Assembly: GCA_964465125.1 (NCBI GenBank)
Contig: CAYXIO010000063.1
Span: 1-21,704 of the forward strand
Length of the DNA: 21,704 nucleotides
Direction: 5' to 3'
From: CAYOHG01 sp964465125
GTDB taxonomy: Bacteria > Planctomycetota > Phycisphaerae > UBA1845 > Fen-1342
The notes below the pieces were generated by a model. The model had not been told where the DNA came from and searched no databases. It saw only the letters and a program-made list of their open reading frames with translations. The position numbers and the translations under genes are program-made. Positions 13,052 through 21,215 of the stretch are shown one piece after another. Within the stretch, counting starts at the first letter, position 1, and the number at the start of each line of letters is the position of its first letter.

Positions 13052-15138
13052 CGCGCGCTCTGCTTGGCCTTGCGGGCCCGCTCGATCACCTCTTCCTGCA
13101 CGTCGCGCGGCGCCTGGCGGTAGCAGCCGAACTCCATGCTGAACGTGCCGCGGCCCTGCGTCATCGAGCGCACGTCCGTCGCGTAGCCGAACATGTTCGA
13201 CAGCGGAACTTCCGCGAGGATGACCGTCGTGTCCTGGCGCGCCTCGGTGCCGTGGATGATCCCGCGGCGGCTGCTGAGGTCCCCGACGACCGGCCCCTGC
13301 ATGTCGCTGGGCACCTCGACCTCGACCTTCATGATCGGTTCGAGGATCGCGGGCTTGGCATCCAGGTAGGCCTGCTTGAAGGCCTCGCGCGCAGCAAGCT
13401 GGAAGGCGATGTCCGACGAGTCGACCACGTGGTACGTGCCGTCCTCGAGGATCATCTTGACGCGCACCACCGGATAGCCGGCCAACGGCCCGTTCATGCG
13501 GGCGGCGGCAAAGCCCTTGTCGCACGACGGGATGTATTCCTGGGGAATGCGCCCGCCGAAGACCTTGTTCTCGAAGACGTATTCGTCGGTGGCGTCTTCG
13601 GGGAGCACTTCGAGCGTGCCGACGACGTGCCCGTACTGGCCGGAGCCGCCGGTCTGCTTCTTGTGCTTGTAGTCGTACTTCGCGTTGCGGGTCGGGGCTT
13701 CGCGGTAGTTGACCTTGGGCGCGCCGACCTCGACTTCGCACTTGTATTCGCGCCGGATGCGCTCGACGTAGATTTCGAGTTGCAGCTCGCCGACGCCGGC
13801 GATGATCGTCTCGTGGCTTTCCGGGTCGGTCCGCACGTGGAAGGTCGGGTCCTCACGCATGAACCGTTGCAGGGCCTTGCTGAGCTTGTCACGGTCAGCC
13901 GTCTTCTGCGGCTGAATGGCCAGCGAGATGACCGGCGCGGCCGCGTAGATGCTCTCCAGCGAGTAGCTCAGCTTGTCGTTGCAGAACGTATCGCCCGTGG
14001 CGCAGTCCACGCCGATCAGCGCGATGATGTCGCCGGGACCGGCTTCGTCGATGTCCTGACGGTCGTTCGCGTGCATGCGCACCATGCGTCCGATGCGGTG
14101 ATTTCGGCGGGTGCGCGTGTTGACGACCGAGTCGGTCTTGCGGAGTGTGCCCTGGTAGACGCGCGTGTAGGTCAGTTGGCCGAAGGACTCGTCGACCAGC
14201 TTGAAGGCCATCGCGACCGCCGGGGCGTCGGGGTCGGCCGTCATGGCGACTTCCGCGCCGTCGTTCTCGTTGTCCTTGGCGTAGTACATGCGGTCGATCG
14301 GCGACGGCAGGTAGCGCACGATCGCGTCCAGCAAGGGCTGAACGCCCTTGTTCTTGAACGCCGTGCCCATCATCACCGGCACGATCTCGCGCCCGACGGT
14401 CAGCCTTCGAATGATCTGGTGGAGCTGCTCGACCGAAGGGGCGCGCTCCTCGAGCATCATCTCCATCAACTCGTCGTCATAGAGCGACAGCGCGTCCAGC
14501 ATGCCGTGCCGCGCGCGGTCGGCTTCGTCGGCCAGCTCGGCGGGGACGCTCGTACGGCGGAGTTTCTCGCCGCGGTCGCCGTCGAAGTAGATCGCTTCCA
14601 TCGTGACCAGGTCGATGACGCCCTGGTGGCGATCCTCGGTGCCCATCGGGAATTGCAGCGGAACGGCCTCAAGCCCGAGCTTGGCCTCGATCTCGTTGAT
14701 CACGCGAACCGGGTCGGCGCCCATGCGGTCGAGCTTGTTGATGAACGCGATCCGCGGGACGTTGTAGCGCTTCATCTGCCGATCGACCGTCAACGATTGG
14801 CTTTGCACGCCCCCGACGCCGCACAGAACCAAAACTGCGCCGTCGAGCACGCGGAGCGAGCGCTCGACCTCGACGGTGAAGTCGACATGCCCCGGCGTAT
14901 CGATCAGGTTGATCTGGTGATCCATCCACTCCACCGTGGTGGCGGCGGAGGTGATGGTGATGCCGCGCTCCTTCTCGAGCTCCATGTGATCCATGGTGGC
15001 GCCGTCGCCGGCGCCCTTCACCTCACCCATTTTGTGAATGCGGCCGGAGTAGTAGAGGATTCGCTCGCTCAGGGTGGTCTTGCCGGAGTCGATGTGGGCC
15101 GAGATGCCGATGTTTCGGATGCGCTGAATCGGGTTCAT
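13048..15138 (-). CDS. fusA: elongation factor G, spirochaete/planctomycete-mitochondrial EFG1 type
   Basis: Translocation GTPase, 696 residues from the ATG at 15138 (an ATG at 15153 would add five). GTPase motifs: P-loop AHIDSGKT (14-21), switch I with MELEKERGITI (52-62), DTPGH (80-84) and NKLD (134-137). Several features match mitochondrial EFG1 and the spdEFG1 group instead of ordinary bacterial EF-G: Ser in HIDSGKTT where most have Ala, LYYSGRIHKMGEVKG, VLVLCGVGGVQSQ, and TVDRQMKRYNVPRIAFINKLDRMG. EF-G domains II-V follow, including FGCYRQAPRDVQEEV near the end. It is not in a str operon: neither rpsL, rpsG nor tuf is adjacent. The subgroup assignment is from recalled motif similarity, not a tree. 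Confidence 0.94.
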   Translation of the reverse strand: MNPIQRIRNIGISAHIDSGKTTLSERILYYSGRIHKMGEVKGAGDGATMDHMELEKERGITITSAATTVEWMDHQINLIDTPGHVDFTVEVERSLRVLDGAVLVLCGVGGVQSQSLTVDRQMKRYNVPRIAFINKLDRMGADPVRVINEIEAKLGLEAVPLQFPMGTEDRHQGVIDLVTMEAIYFDGDRGEKLRRTSVPAELADEADRARHGMLDALSLYDDELMEMMLEERAPSVEQLHQIIRRLTVGREIVPVMMGTAFKNKGVQPLLDAIVRYLPSPIDRMYYAKDNENDGAEVAMTADPDAPAVAMAFKLVDESFGQLTYTRVYQGTLRKTDSVVNTRTRRNHRIGRMVRMHANDRQDIDEAGPGDIIALIGVDCATGDTFCNDKLSYSLESIYAAAPVISLAIQPQKTADRDKLSKALQRFMREDPTFHVRTDPESHETIIAGVGELQLEIYVERIRREYKCEVEVGAPKVNYREAPTRNAKYDYKHKKQTGGSGQYGHVVGTLEVLPEDATDEYVFENKVFGGRIPQEYIPSCDKGFAAARMNGPLAGYPVVRVKMILEDGTYHVVDSSDIAFQLAAREAFKQAYLDAKPAILEPIMKVEVEVPSDMQGPVVGDLSSRRGIIHGTEARQDTTVILAEVPLSNMFGYATDVRSMTQGRGTFSMEFGCYRQAPRDVQEEVIERARKAKQSAR

Positions 15139-15620
15139 TGCACTGCCGTCCATAACCTATGACTCGCACGGCCGTTAACGCTGGCCGGCACTGCGGCGGA
15201 GACGCTTCGGGCGAGACGGATACCCCGGCTGCGCACCGGCAGCCTGCGCGGGATTTCACGTCCTGAACCAGAGGGTGTCTCGGCGCTTGGTGGGAGACCG
15301 AACTGCTTGGGGTCGCGCGCCTTGGTTCCCAGTTGGCGACCCGGCTCCGCTGCTGCGGGCGGTCCTCCCTTCACCGCGAGTCTGCAACCCCACGCGACCG
15401 CCGGATCACCGGCGGCCTGTCGGTCCGGGCAAACTCAAGCACAAGATTATCGTCGGCCGCGCGGCCTAGCAAGAGGCGTAAGCGTTGCCCTACGCAAAAA
15501 TTACGCGTCCTTTGCAAAGACTTATCGACGCTCCGGACAGTTGTCGCTCGGCGGGACGCGCCGTACCATCCTCACGCGTTGCTTCAACCTGCCTCGACCC
15601 ACGCACCGGGCACCGCAAAC
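15139..15620. other. 482-base divergent intergenic region between fusA and the efflux operon
   Basis: No convincing gene or structural RNA is visible. Short open frames here have no Shine-Dalgarno sequence and no recognisable product. The region must hold the fusA promoter and the efflux-operon promoter, but I find no clear -35/-10 pair for either. It is least GC-rich around 15440-15530, where an inverted repeat GCGTAA...TTACGC (15476-15481, 15501-15506) and the perfect palindrome CTTTGCAAAG (15510-15519) lie about 100-145 bases upstream of the adaptor gene. These are candidate regulator sites. Confidence 0.5.
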
Positions 15621-17042
15621 ATGATCGCTCTGCGCCGCTGGATCAAACCCACTACCGCCCTCCTCCTGTCGCTCAGCGTCCTGGCGATTCCCGCCCGGGC
15701 TCAGGGCCGAGGACCGACCCCGGTCGCCGCCGCAACCGCGGTGGAGCGCGAAATCCCCGCCTCACTGCGCCTCGTCGGCTCGATTCAGGCCGATCGGCAG
15801 GCCGTCGTGGCTTGCGAAGTCGCCGGACTGGTCACCGATTTCGCCGCGGAACAGGGTCAGTTCCTTCATCGCGGCGACGAGATCCTGCGGCTCGACCGCA
15901 CCGTGCAGGAATTGAATCTCGCGGAGGCCGAGGCTCGGCTGGCCGGCCTCCAGTCCGCACTGGCGGAGCTGGAACAGGGCGACCGGGCTGAAGTGCGCCG
16001 GCGTCTGAAGGAGGCCGTGGGCGAAGCCTCGGCCTGGGTTGAAAAGTGGCGGTTCGAAGTTGAGCGCCTGCGCAACCTGCTGTCCGCCAACCAGACGAGC
16101 CAGAAGGAGCTGCACGACGCGGAAATGGAGTTGGCGGTCGCGGAGGCTCGGCTGTCGCAGGCCCGTGCGGCCAACGAGATGTCCGAGAACGGGTCGCGCC
16201 CGGAGGAAGTCGCCCGGGCGCGCTACGCCGCCGCCGCTCAGGCTGCCGTCGTCGCCCGGCAGAAGCGCGACCTCGAGAAGACGTCCCTCCGCGCGCCATT
16301 CGACGGCTTCCTGGTCGCCAAGCGGACGGAGATCGGCGAGTGGGTCAGCGCCGGCGGCCCGGTCTGCGACATGGTCGCGATTGAGAAGGTGCGCGTGCGC
16401 ACGGACGCGCCCGAGAGCGCGATTCCGTTCGCGACCGTCGGTCAGCCGGCCAGCGTCGAAGTCGAAGCCCTCGGCGTCCTGATCGGTGCGACCATCACCC
16501 GTGTCGTGCCGCTCGCAGCCCCCAACGCGCGGACCTTCCCGATCGAGATTGACCTGCCCAATGAAGACCATCGGCTGCTGCCCGGCATGTTCGTCTGGGC
16601 GCACGTGCCGGCGGCGGCGTCCGGCAAGCGGCTGATGGTTCCGAAGGACGCGGTGGTCGCCCGCGGAACGGAGAAGATGATCTTCATCGTGCGCGACGCG
16701 CCGGCCGCTCCGAATGGCGGACCTCCCGCTGCGGGCGGGAGCCCCCCCGCGAAACCGCCGACCGGCGAATCTAAGGGGAACGAGCCGGGACGTAATGGCC
16801 AGGGTTCGCCCGCTGGAGGGGACTCGACGGCCCACGGTGAGGCTGGCCCGGCCCCCAAAATGGCTTTCCCGACGCCTGTCACAACGGGCCTGGAAGTCGA
16901 GGGCCTGATCGAAGTGCACGCGCCCGGCCTGCAACCCGGCGAACTGGTGGTCGTGCGCGCGAATGAACGGTTGAATCCCTTGTTGCCCAGCCCGGTCATT
17001 CCGATGCCGCCCGCGACCAGCCAGGTCGCCGCCCAGGAGTAA
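15621..17042 (+). CDS. RND efflux system periplasmic adaptor (membrane fusion protein)
   Basis: HlyD/AcrA-type adaptor, 473 residues, linking an RND pump to an outer-membrane channel. A signal peptide (1-28, ending PARAQG) has no lipobox. The lipoyl-like half-motifs are VVACEVAGLVTDFAAEQGQFLHRGDEIL (about 62-89) and LRAPFDGFLVAKRTEIGEWVSAGGPV (about 223-248), separated by a helical hairpin (about 95-220). The beta-barrel (about 255-330) ends with LLPGMFVWAHVP. Between membrane-proximal strands, about 54 residues (360-413) are Gly/Pro/Ala-rich and look disordered. The family end motif GLQPGELVVVRANERL is present. The start is ATG at 15621, with no clear Shine-Dalgarno sequence. The pump gene follows six bases later. 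Confidence 0.9.
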   Translation: MIALRRWIKPTTALLLSLSVLAIPARAQGRGPTPVAAATAVEREIPASLRLVGSIQADRQAVVACEVAGLVTDFAAEQGQFLHRGDEILRLDRTVQELNLAEAEARLAGLQSALAELEQGDRAEVRRRLKEAVGEASAWVEKWRFEVERLRNLLSANQTSQKELHDAEMELAVAEARLSQARAANEMSENGSRPEEVARARYAAAAQAAVVARQKRDLEKTSLRAPFDGFLVAKRTEIGEWVSAGGPVCDMVAIEKVRVRTDAPESAIPFATVGQPASVEVEALGVLIGATITRVVPLAAPNARTFPIEIDLPNEDHRLLPGMFVWAHVPAAASGKRLMVPKDAVVARGTEKMIFIVRDAPAAPNGGPPAAGGSPPAKPPTGESKGNEPGRNGQGSPAGGDSTAHGEAGPAPKMAFPTPVTTGLEVEGLIEVHAPGLQPGELVVVRANERLNPLLPSPVIPMPPATSQVAAQE

Positions 17043-17048
17043 TCCACC

Positions 17049-20000
17049 TTGTGGCTCATCCGCCTGTGCCTGGATCGTCCTGTCGGCGTCGCGGTCGGCG
17101 TCCTGCTGACCTGCCTGTTCGGCCTTCTGGCGCTGTTCCAGATTCCCGTCCAGCTCACGCCGAACGTCGATACGCTGGTCGTGAACGTCAACACCACCTG
17201 GCCCGGCGCCAACCCACAGGAGGTCGAGCAGGAAATCGTCGACCGGCAGGAGGAGATGCTGCGCAGCGTGAAGGGGCTGCGCAAGATGACCAGCACCTCG
17301 CGCGACAATTCAGCGACGGTCTCGCTCCAGTTCTACCCTCAGGCCGACCTCTCCGAGGCCCTGCGCGACGTCAACGACAAGCTGCGTCAGGTCAGCGGTT
17401 ACCCCGTCGACGTTGACGAGCCGACCATTGAAGCCGGCGACACCCAGATGGGAGCTACGATCGCCTGGCTGATTCTCTTTCCGGAGAACGACGAAATCGA
17501 GGTCCGCAAGCTGCGCGACTTCGCCGACGACTTCATCCAGCCGTACCTGGATCGCGTCGAGGGCGTGGCCTCGACGGACATCTACGGGGGCTATGAGCGC
17601 GAGGTGCAGGTGCGCGTCGACGCCGGCCTGCTGGCCGCGCGCGGCCTGACGTTTGCGCAGCTTGAAATGGCTCTGCGGCGGCAGAACACCAACGTCTCGG
17701 CCGGTACGCTGGCGCAGGGCAAGCGCGACTACGCCCTGCGCACCGTCGGACAGTACGAATCGATCCAGGAGATCCTCAACACGGTGATCGCCGACACGCC
17801 GGGCGGCCCGGTGTATGTGCGCGACGTGGCGCAGGTCGAGCAGGCCTTCAAAGACCCGCAGGGCATGGTGCGAAGCAAGGGTCACGCCGTGCTGGCCTTC
17901 CCGGTGCGGCGCGAGACCGGCGCGAACGTCGTGCAGGTCATGCGGGGCGTGCGCGACGCCGTCCAGCGCGTCAACGAGGAGGTGCTCAAGCCGCGCAAGG
18001 TGCACCTGGAGCTCGTGCAGGTGTACGACGAGACCGTGTACATCGACCAGGCGATCGCGCTGGTGAATAACAACATCATCTACGGCGGCGGCCTGGCGGT
18101 GGTCGTGCTGCTGCTGTTCCTGCGGAGCTTGCGGGCGACCCTGGCCGTGGCGCTGTCGATCCCGATCGCGGTGGTCGCGACGTTTCTGGTCGTCGTTGCG
18201 CTCGGGCGCACGCTGAACGTCATCTCGCTGGCGGGCATCGCGTTCGCCGTCGGCATGGTGGTCGACAACTGCATCGTCGTGCTGGAGAACATCTACCGCC
18301 ACCGACAGATGGGCAAGGCCGTGCACACGGCCTGTTTTGACGGGGCGAGCGAGGTCTGGGCGGCCATCCTGGCGAGCACGCTGACGACGATGGCGGTCTT
18401 CATCCCCGTTCTGCTGATGCAGGAGGAGGCCGGGCAGCTCTTCCGCGACATCAGCGTGGCGACGACCTCCGCGGTCGGACTCTCGCTGATCGTCGCCCTG
18501 ACCGTGACGCCGGTGCTCAGCTCCAGGCTGCTCAGCCTCGCGACGAAGAAGTCCGCGGCCAGGGAATCGGCGCCCGCCAGGCACGTCGGCGCGCTGCGCC
18601 TGGCGGATTGGGTCGCCGCGCTGGTGAATCGCGCCACGGCCCTGCCCGCCGCGGTGCGTACGCTGCTTGTCGTGGGTGTGACGGCCGCGGTGCTGCTGCT
18701 CGGGGCATGGCTGGTGCCCTCGTCGACGTACCTCCCGGCGGGCAACCGCAACCTGGTCTTCGGCTTCCTGCTCACGCCGCCGGGCTACAGCATCGAGGAA
18801 TACGCGCGCATGGCGCGCGCGATCGAAGGCCAGATCGGGGACTACTGGAGCGTCGAGCCCGACTCGCCGCGCAAGCAAGAGCTCGATCAGCAGTGGATCA
18901 CCAAGGTTCACGACATGATCGATGCCGGCGCGGTTCCGGAAGTCACCAATCCCGGGTTCTCCGCGCTTGAGCGCGACCGCGCCCGGCGCGAATGGCTCAC
19001 GCCGCCTCCCATCATCGACAACTTCTTCTTCGTCTCGTTCAACGGCGGCTGCTTCATGGGCGCCAGCAGCCGGGACTCCGCCCGCGTCAAGCCGCTGGTG
19101 CGCCTGCTCCAGACCGCCGGCCAGAGCATCCCCGGCACGTTCGCGTTCTTCCAGCAGGCGCAACTGTTTCAATTCGGCGGGGGGAACAACGCGGAGGTTG
19201 AAATTCGCGGCGACGACCTCGACAAGGTCGTGTCGGCCGCTTCGGCGCTGCAAATTGAATTCATGCAGCGGTTCGGACGTGCGATGTCCGACCCGCGCAA
19301 CTTCAACCTGGGCCGTCCGGAGGTGCGCATCCGGCCCGACCGCGAACGCGCCGCCGAGCTGGGGCTCAGCGCGGCTGAGATCGGGCGGGTGGTCGAGGCG
19401 TGCGGCGACGGGGCGTACGTCGGCGACTACCGCATCTCGGGCGGCGACACGATCGACATCACGGTGTACGTGAAGGGCCAGAAACAGCGGCCCACGCAGG
19501 AAATCGGTCAGGTGCCGATCCACGCGCCCGGCTGGGGCATCGTCCCGCTCAGCGCGGCGATGACGCTCGTCGACACCACGGCCCTGGAGCAGATCAACCA
19601 CAGTGAGCGGCAGCGCTCGGTGAAGCTGACGGTCGAGCCGCCGGAATCGATCGCCCTGGAAGACGTGACCCGCATGATCACAGGGAAAGAGGGCATCGAG
19701 GATCGATTGCGCGCCCAGCTCAAGATCGATCCCAGCGTCACACTCTCGCTTACGGGCAACGCCGACAAGCTGGTGGCGGCGCGAAACGCGATGATCGGCC
19801 GCTGGGAGGGCTGGACGCTTCAGAGCGCGATCAACCTGCTCAGCGGGCGGTTCTTCCTTTCGGTGCTGATCACCTACCTGCTGCTCTGCGCGTTGTACGA
19901 GAGCTGGCTGTACCCCTTCGTCATCATGTTCAGCGTTCCGCTGGCGGTCTTCGGCGGGTTCCTGGGACTGGCCGTCTGCCACTGGGGCACGCTGCTCACC

Positions 20001-20423
20001 ACCGATCAGCCCGTGCAGCAGCTCGACGTGCTGACGTTTCTCGGCTTTGTCATCCTGGTCGGCGTGGTGGTGAACAACGCCATTCTGCTCGTGGATCAAT
20101 CGCTCCAGAACCTGCGGCTGCACGGCATGAGCCTGCGCGAGGCGATTTGCGAGGCGGTGCGCTCGCGCGTGCGGCCCGTGCTGATGACCAGCCTGACGAC
20201 GTTCTTCGGCCAGCTTCCGCTGGCGCTCTTCCCGGGCGCGGGCAGCGAGTTGTACCGCGGATTGGCGTCCGTCATGCTCGGCGGCCTGCTGATCTCGACC
20301 GTCGGCACGCTCGTCATCGTTCCGATGGCGCTTTCGCTGGTCGCCGGCGTGCGCGAGCAGCTCCGCCAGCCCTCCGCCGGCGGAGCGCCGCAGGTCGCGG
20401 TCGCGCTGCCGCGCGATTCCTGA
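17049..20423 (+). CDS. RND efflux pump inner-membrane permease (HAE1/AcrB type)
   Basis: Proton-driven multidrug or hydrophobe exporter, 1124 residues, longer than AcrB (1049) because of a larger second periplasmic region. Twelve membrane helices are expected, and the N-terminal pattern (RPVGVAVGVLLTCLFGLLALFQIPVQLTPNVD) fits. In helix 4, VVDN replaces AcrB's VDD, leaving Asp406 but putting Asn407 at the second Asp position. In helix 10, VVNNAILLVD puts Asn1009 where AcrB has Lys940. The RPVLMTSLTTFFGQLPLAL segment after it is conserved. The start is TTG at 17049 with GGAG nine bases upstream, inside the end of the adaptor gene, so the two are co-translated. No TolC-like gene follows, so the channel must be encoded elsewhere. 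Substrate unknown. Confidence 0.93.
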   Translation: MWLIRLCLDRPVGVAVGVLLTCLFGLLALFQIPVQLTPNVDTLVVNVNTTWPGANPQEVEQEIVDRQEEMLRSVKGLRKMTSTSRDNSATVSLQFYPQADLSEALRDVNDKLRQVSGYPVDVDEPTIEAGDTQMGATIAWLILFPENDEIEVRKLRDFADDFIQPYLDRVEGVASTDIYGGYEREVQVRVDAGLLAARGLTFAQLEMALRRQNTNVSAGTLAQGKRDYALRTVGQYESIQEILNTVIADTPGGPVYVRDVAQVEQAFKDPQGMVRSKGHAVLAFPVRRETGANVVQVMRGVRDAVQRVNEEVLKPRKVHLELVQVYDETVYIDQAIALVNNNIIYGGGLAVVVLLLFLRSLRATLAVALSIPIAVVATFLVVVALGRTLNVISLAGIAFAVGMVVDNCIVVLENIYRHRQMGKAVHTACFDGASEVWAAILASTLTTMAVFIPVLLMQEEAGQLFRDISVATTSAVGLSLIVALTVTPVLSSRLLSLATKKSAARESAPARHVGALRLADWVAALVNRATALPAAVRTLLVVGVTAAVLLLGAWLVPSSTYLPAGNRNLVFGFLLTPPGYSIEEYARMARAIEGQIGDYWSVEPDSPRKQELDQQWITKVHDMIDAGAVPEVTNPGFSALERDRARREWLTPPPIIDNFFFVSFNGGCFMGASSRDSARVKPLVRLLQTAGQSIPGTFAFFQQAQLFQFGGGNNAEVEIRGDDLDKVVSAASALQIEFMQRFGRAMSDPRNFNLGRPEVRIRPDRERAAELGLSAAEIGRVVEACGDGAYVGDYRISGGDTIDITVYVKGQKQRPTQEIGQVPIHAPGWGIVPLSAAMTLVDTTALEQINHSERQRSVKLTVEPPESIALEDVTRMITGKEGIEDRLRAQLKIDPSVTLSLTGNADKLVAARNAMIGRWEGWTLQSAINLLSGRFFLSVLITYLLLCALYESWLYPFVIMFSVPLAVFGGFLGLAVCHWGTLLTTDQPVQQLDVLTFLGFVILVGVVVNNAILLVDQSLQNLRLHGMSLREAICEAVRSRVRPVLMTSLTTFFGQLPLALFPGAGSELYRGLASVMLGGLLISTVGTLVIVPMALSLVAGVREQLRQPSAGGAPQVAVALPRDS

Positions 20424-20456
20424 AGCGGCGAAATCGGCACCCGCCTCGGGGGCCTC

Positions 20457-20482
20457 TCCGCGACGTCACCGCGCGTCGCGGA
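20457..20482. terminator. hairpin whose loop contains the stop codon of the GT2 gene
   Basis: TCCGCGACG (20457-20465) and CGTCGCGGA (20474-20482) form a perfect nine-base-pair stem with an eight-base loop. The TGA stop of the minus-strand glycosyltransferase gene lies in the loop, and the RND pump stop is 33 bases to the left. It is the strongest hairpin at a convergent junction in the window. No U-tract follows. Confidence 0.45.
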
Positions 20483-21206
20483 CGCGCCGGCGAATGCGCA
20501 GCAGCGCCGCCGGGGCACGCAGCGCTTCGCGCAGCGGCCGCACGCGCGAGGCGGAGTCGTTCCGCCAGCGGATCGGCACTTCCACGATCGGGTAGCCGAG
20601 CTGCTGCGCCAGCGCCAGCACCTCGCAGTCAAAGTACCATCCGTCCTCGCGGCAGCGCTCGAAAATCGCCAGCGCCGCATCCCGCCGAAACAGCTTGAAC
20701 CCGCATTGCGTGTCGCGCAGCTCCGGAAGCAGCAGCCGGCGGCGCAGGCCTCGGAACATCCCCGCCAGCGCGCGACGCGGCCACGGCTGCGCCGGCTCAA
20801 GGATCGACTCCGGCAGGTCGCGCGAGCCGATCGCCACCGCGGCGCCCTGCTCCATCGCCGCGCTCAGCTTCGAAAGCTCCTCGATCGGCGTCGAGCCGTC
20901 GGCGTCGTACATCAGGATCGGGTCGCCGCGCGACTCGAGCATGCCGCGCCGCACGCTGTGGCCCTTGCCGCGATTCTCCGGGTTCCGCAGCAAGCGAACG
21001 TGCAGACCGCCGCACGCAAACGAATCGAGCTCGCCCGCGACGCCGGCCCAAGCGCGGACCGCGCCCAGCGTGTCGTCGCGGCTGCCGTCGTCGACAATCA
21101 GCAGCTCAAGCGGTGTGCCGGCGGTCGCGGCGAAGGCTCGTAGGGACTCCAGCGTGCGCGGGAGTCGGCGCGCTTCGTCATGGGCCGGAACGACGAGTGA
21201 GAGCAT
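20466..21206 (-). CDS. family 2 glycosyltransferase, dolichyl-phosphate glucosyltransferase (ALG5)-like
   Basis: Inverting GT-A glycosyltransferase of 246 residues, probably transferring a sugar from a nucleotide sugar to a polyprenyl phosphate. It has LSLVVPAHDEARRLPRTLES (2-21), the nucleotide-binding VDDGS (38-42), NRGKGHSVRRGM (78-89), the metal-binding DADGSTPIEE (101-110) and DTQCGFKLFRRDAA (165-178), followed by GWYFDCEVLALA. DADGSTP and DTQCGFKLF resemble eukaryotic ALG5 and its bacterial relatives more than DPM1 or GtrB. Unlike many bacterial homologues it has no C-terminal membrane helices, so it should be cytoplasmic or peripheral. The ATG at 21206 is nine bases after the upstream gene's stop, with no own Shine-Dalgarno sequence, which suggests coupling. 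Sugar and acceptor are unknown. Confidence 0.85.
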   Translation of the reverse strand: MLSLVVPAHDEARRLPRTLESLRAFAATAGTPLELLIVDDGSRDDTLGAVRAWAGVAGELDSFACGGLHVRLLRNPENRGKGHSVRRGMLESRGDPILMYDADGSTPIEELSKLSAAMEQGAAVAIGSRDLPESILEPAQPWPRRALAGMFRGLRRRLLLPELRDTQCGFKLFRRDAALAIFERCREDGWYFDCEVLALAQQLGYPIVEVPIRWRNDSASRVRPLREALRAPAALLRIRRRVRDAR

Positions 21207-21215
21207 CGCGTCGAT

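Noticed and set aside
12946..15162. 738-codon plus-strand open frame opposite EF-G
   Set aside because: EF-G on the other strand is unmistakable; this frame is its antisense shadow.
15455..15466. Perfect 12-base palindrome GGCCGCGCGGCC
   Set aside because: It is composed only of G and C in GC-rich DNA, where such palindromes are common by chance, and has no nearby promoter element.
15139..15620. A structured RNA or small gene in the fusA-efflux gap
   Set aside because: No tRNA-like cloverleaf, riboswitch core or supported small frame could be traced by eye; only short palindromes were found.
17310..20123. 937-codon minus-strand open frame inside the RND pump gene
   Set aside because: It mirrors the codon bias of the pump gene, is rich in His, Arg and Asp, and has no start signal or motif. 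The opposite strand encodes a clearly conserved pump.
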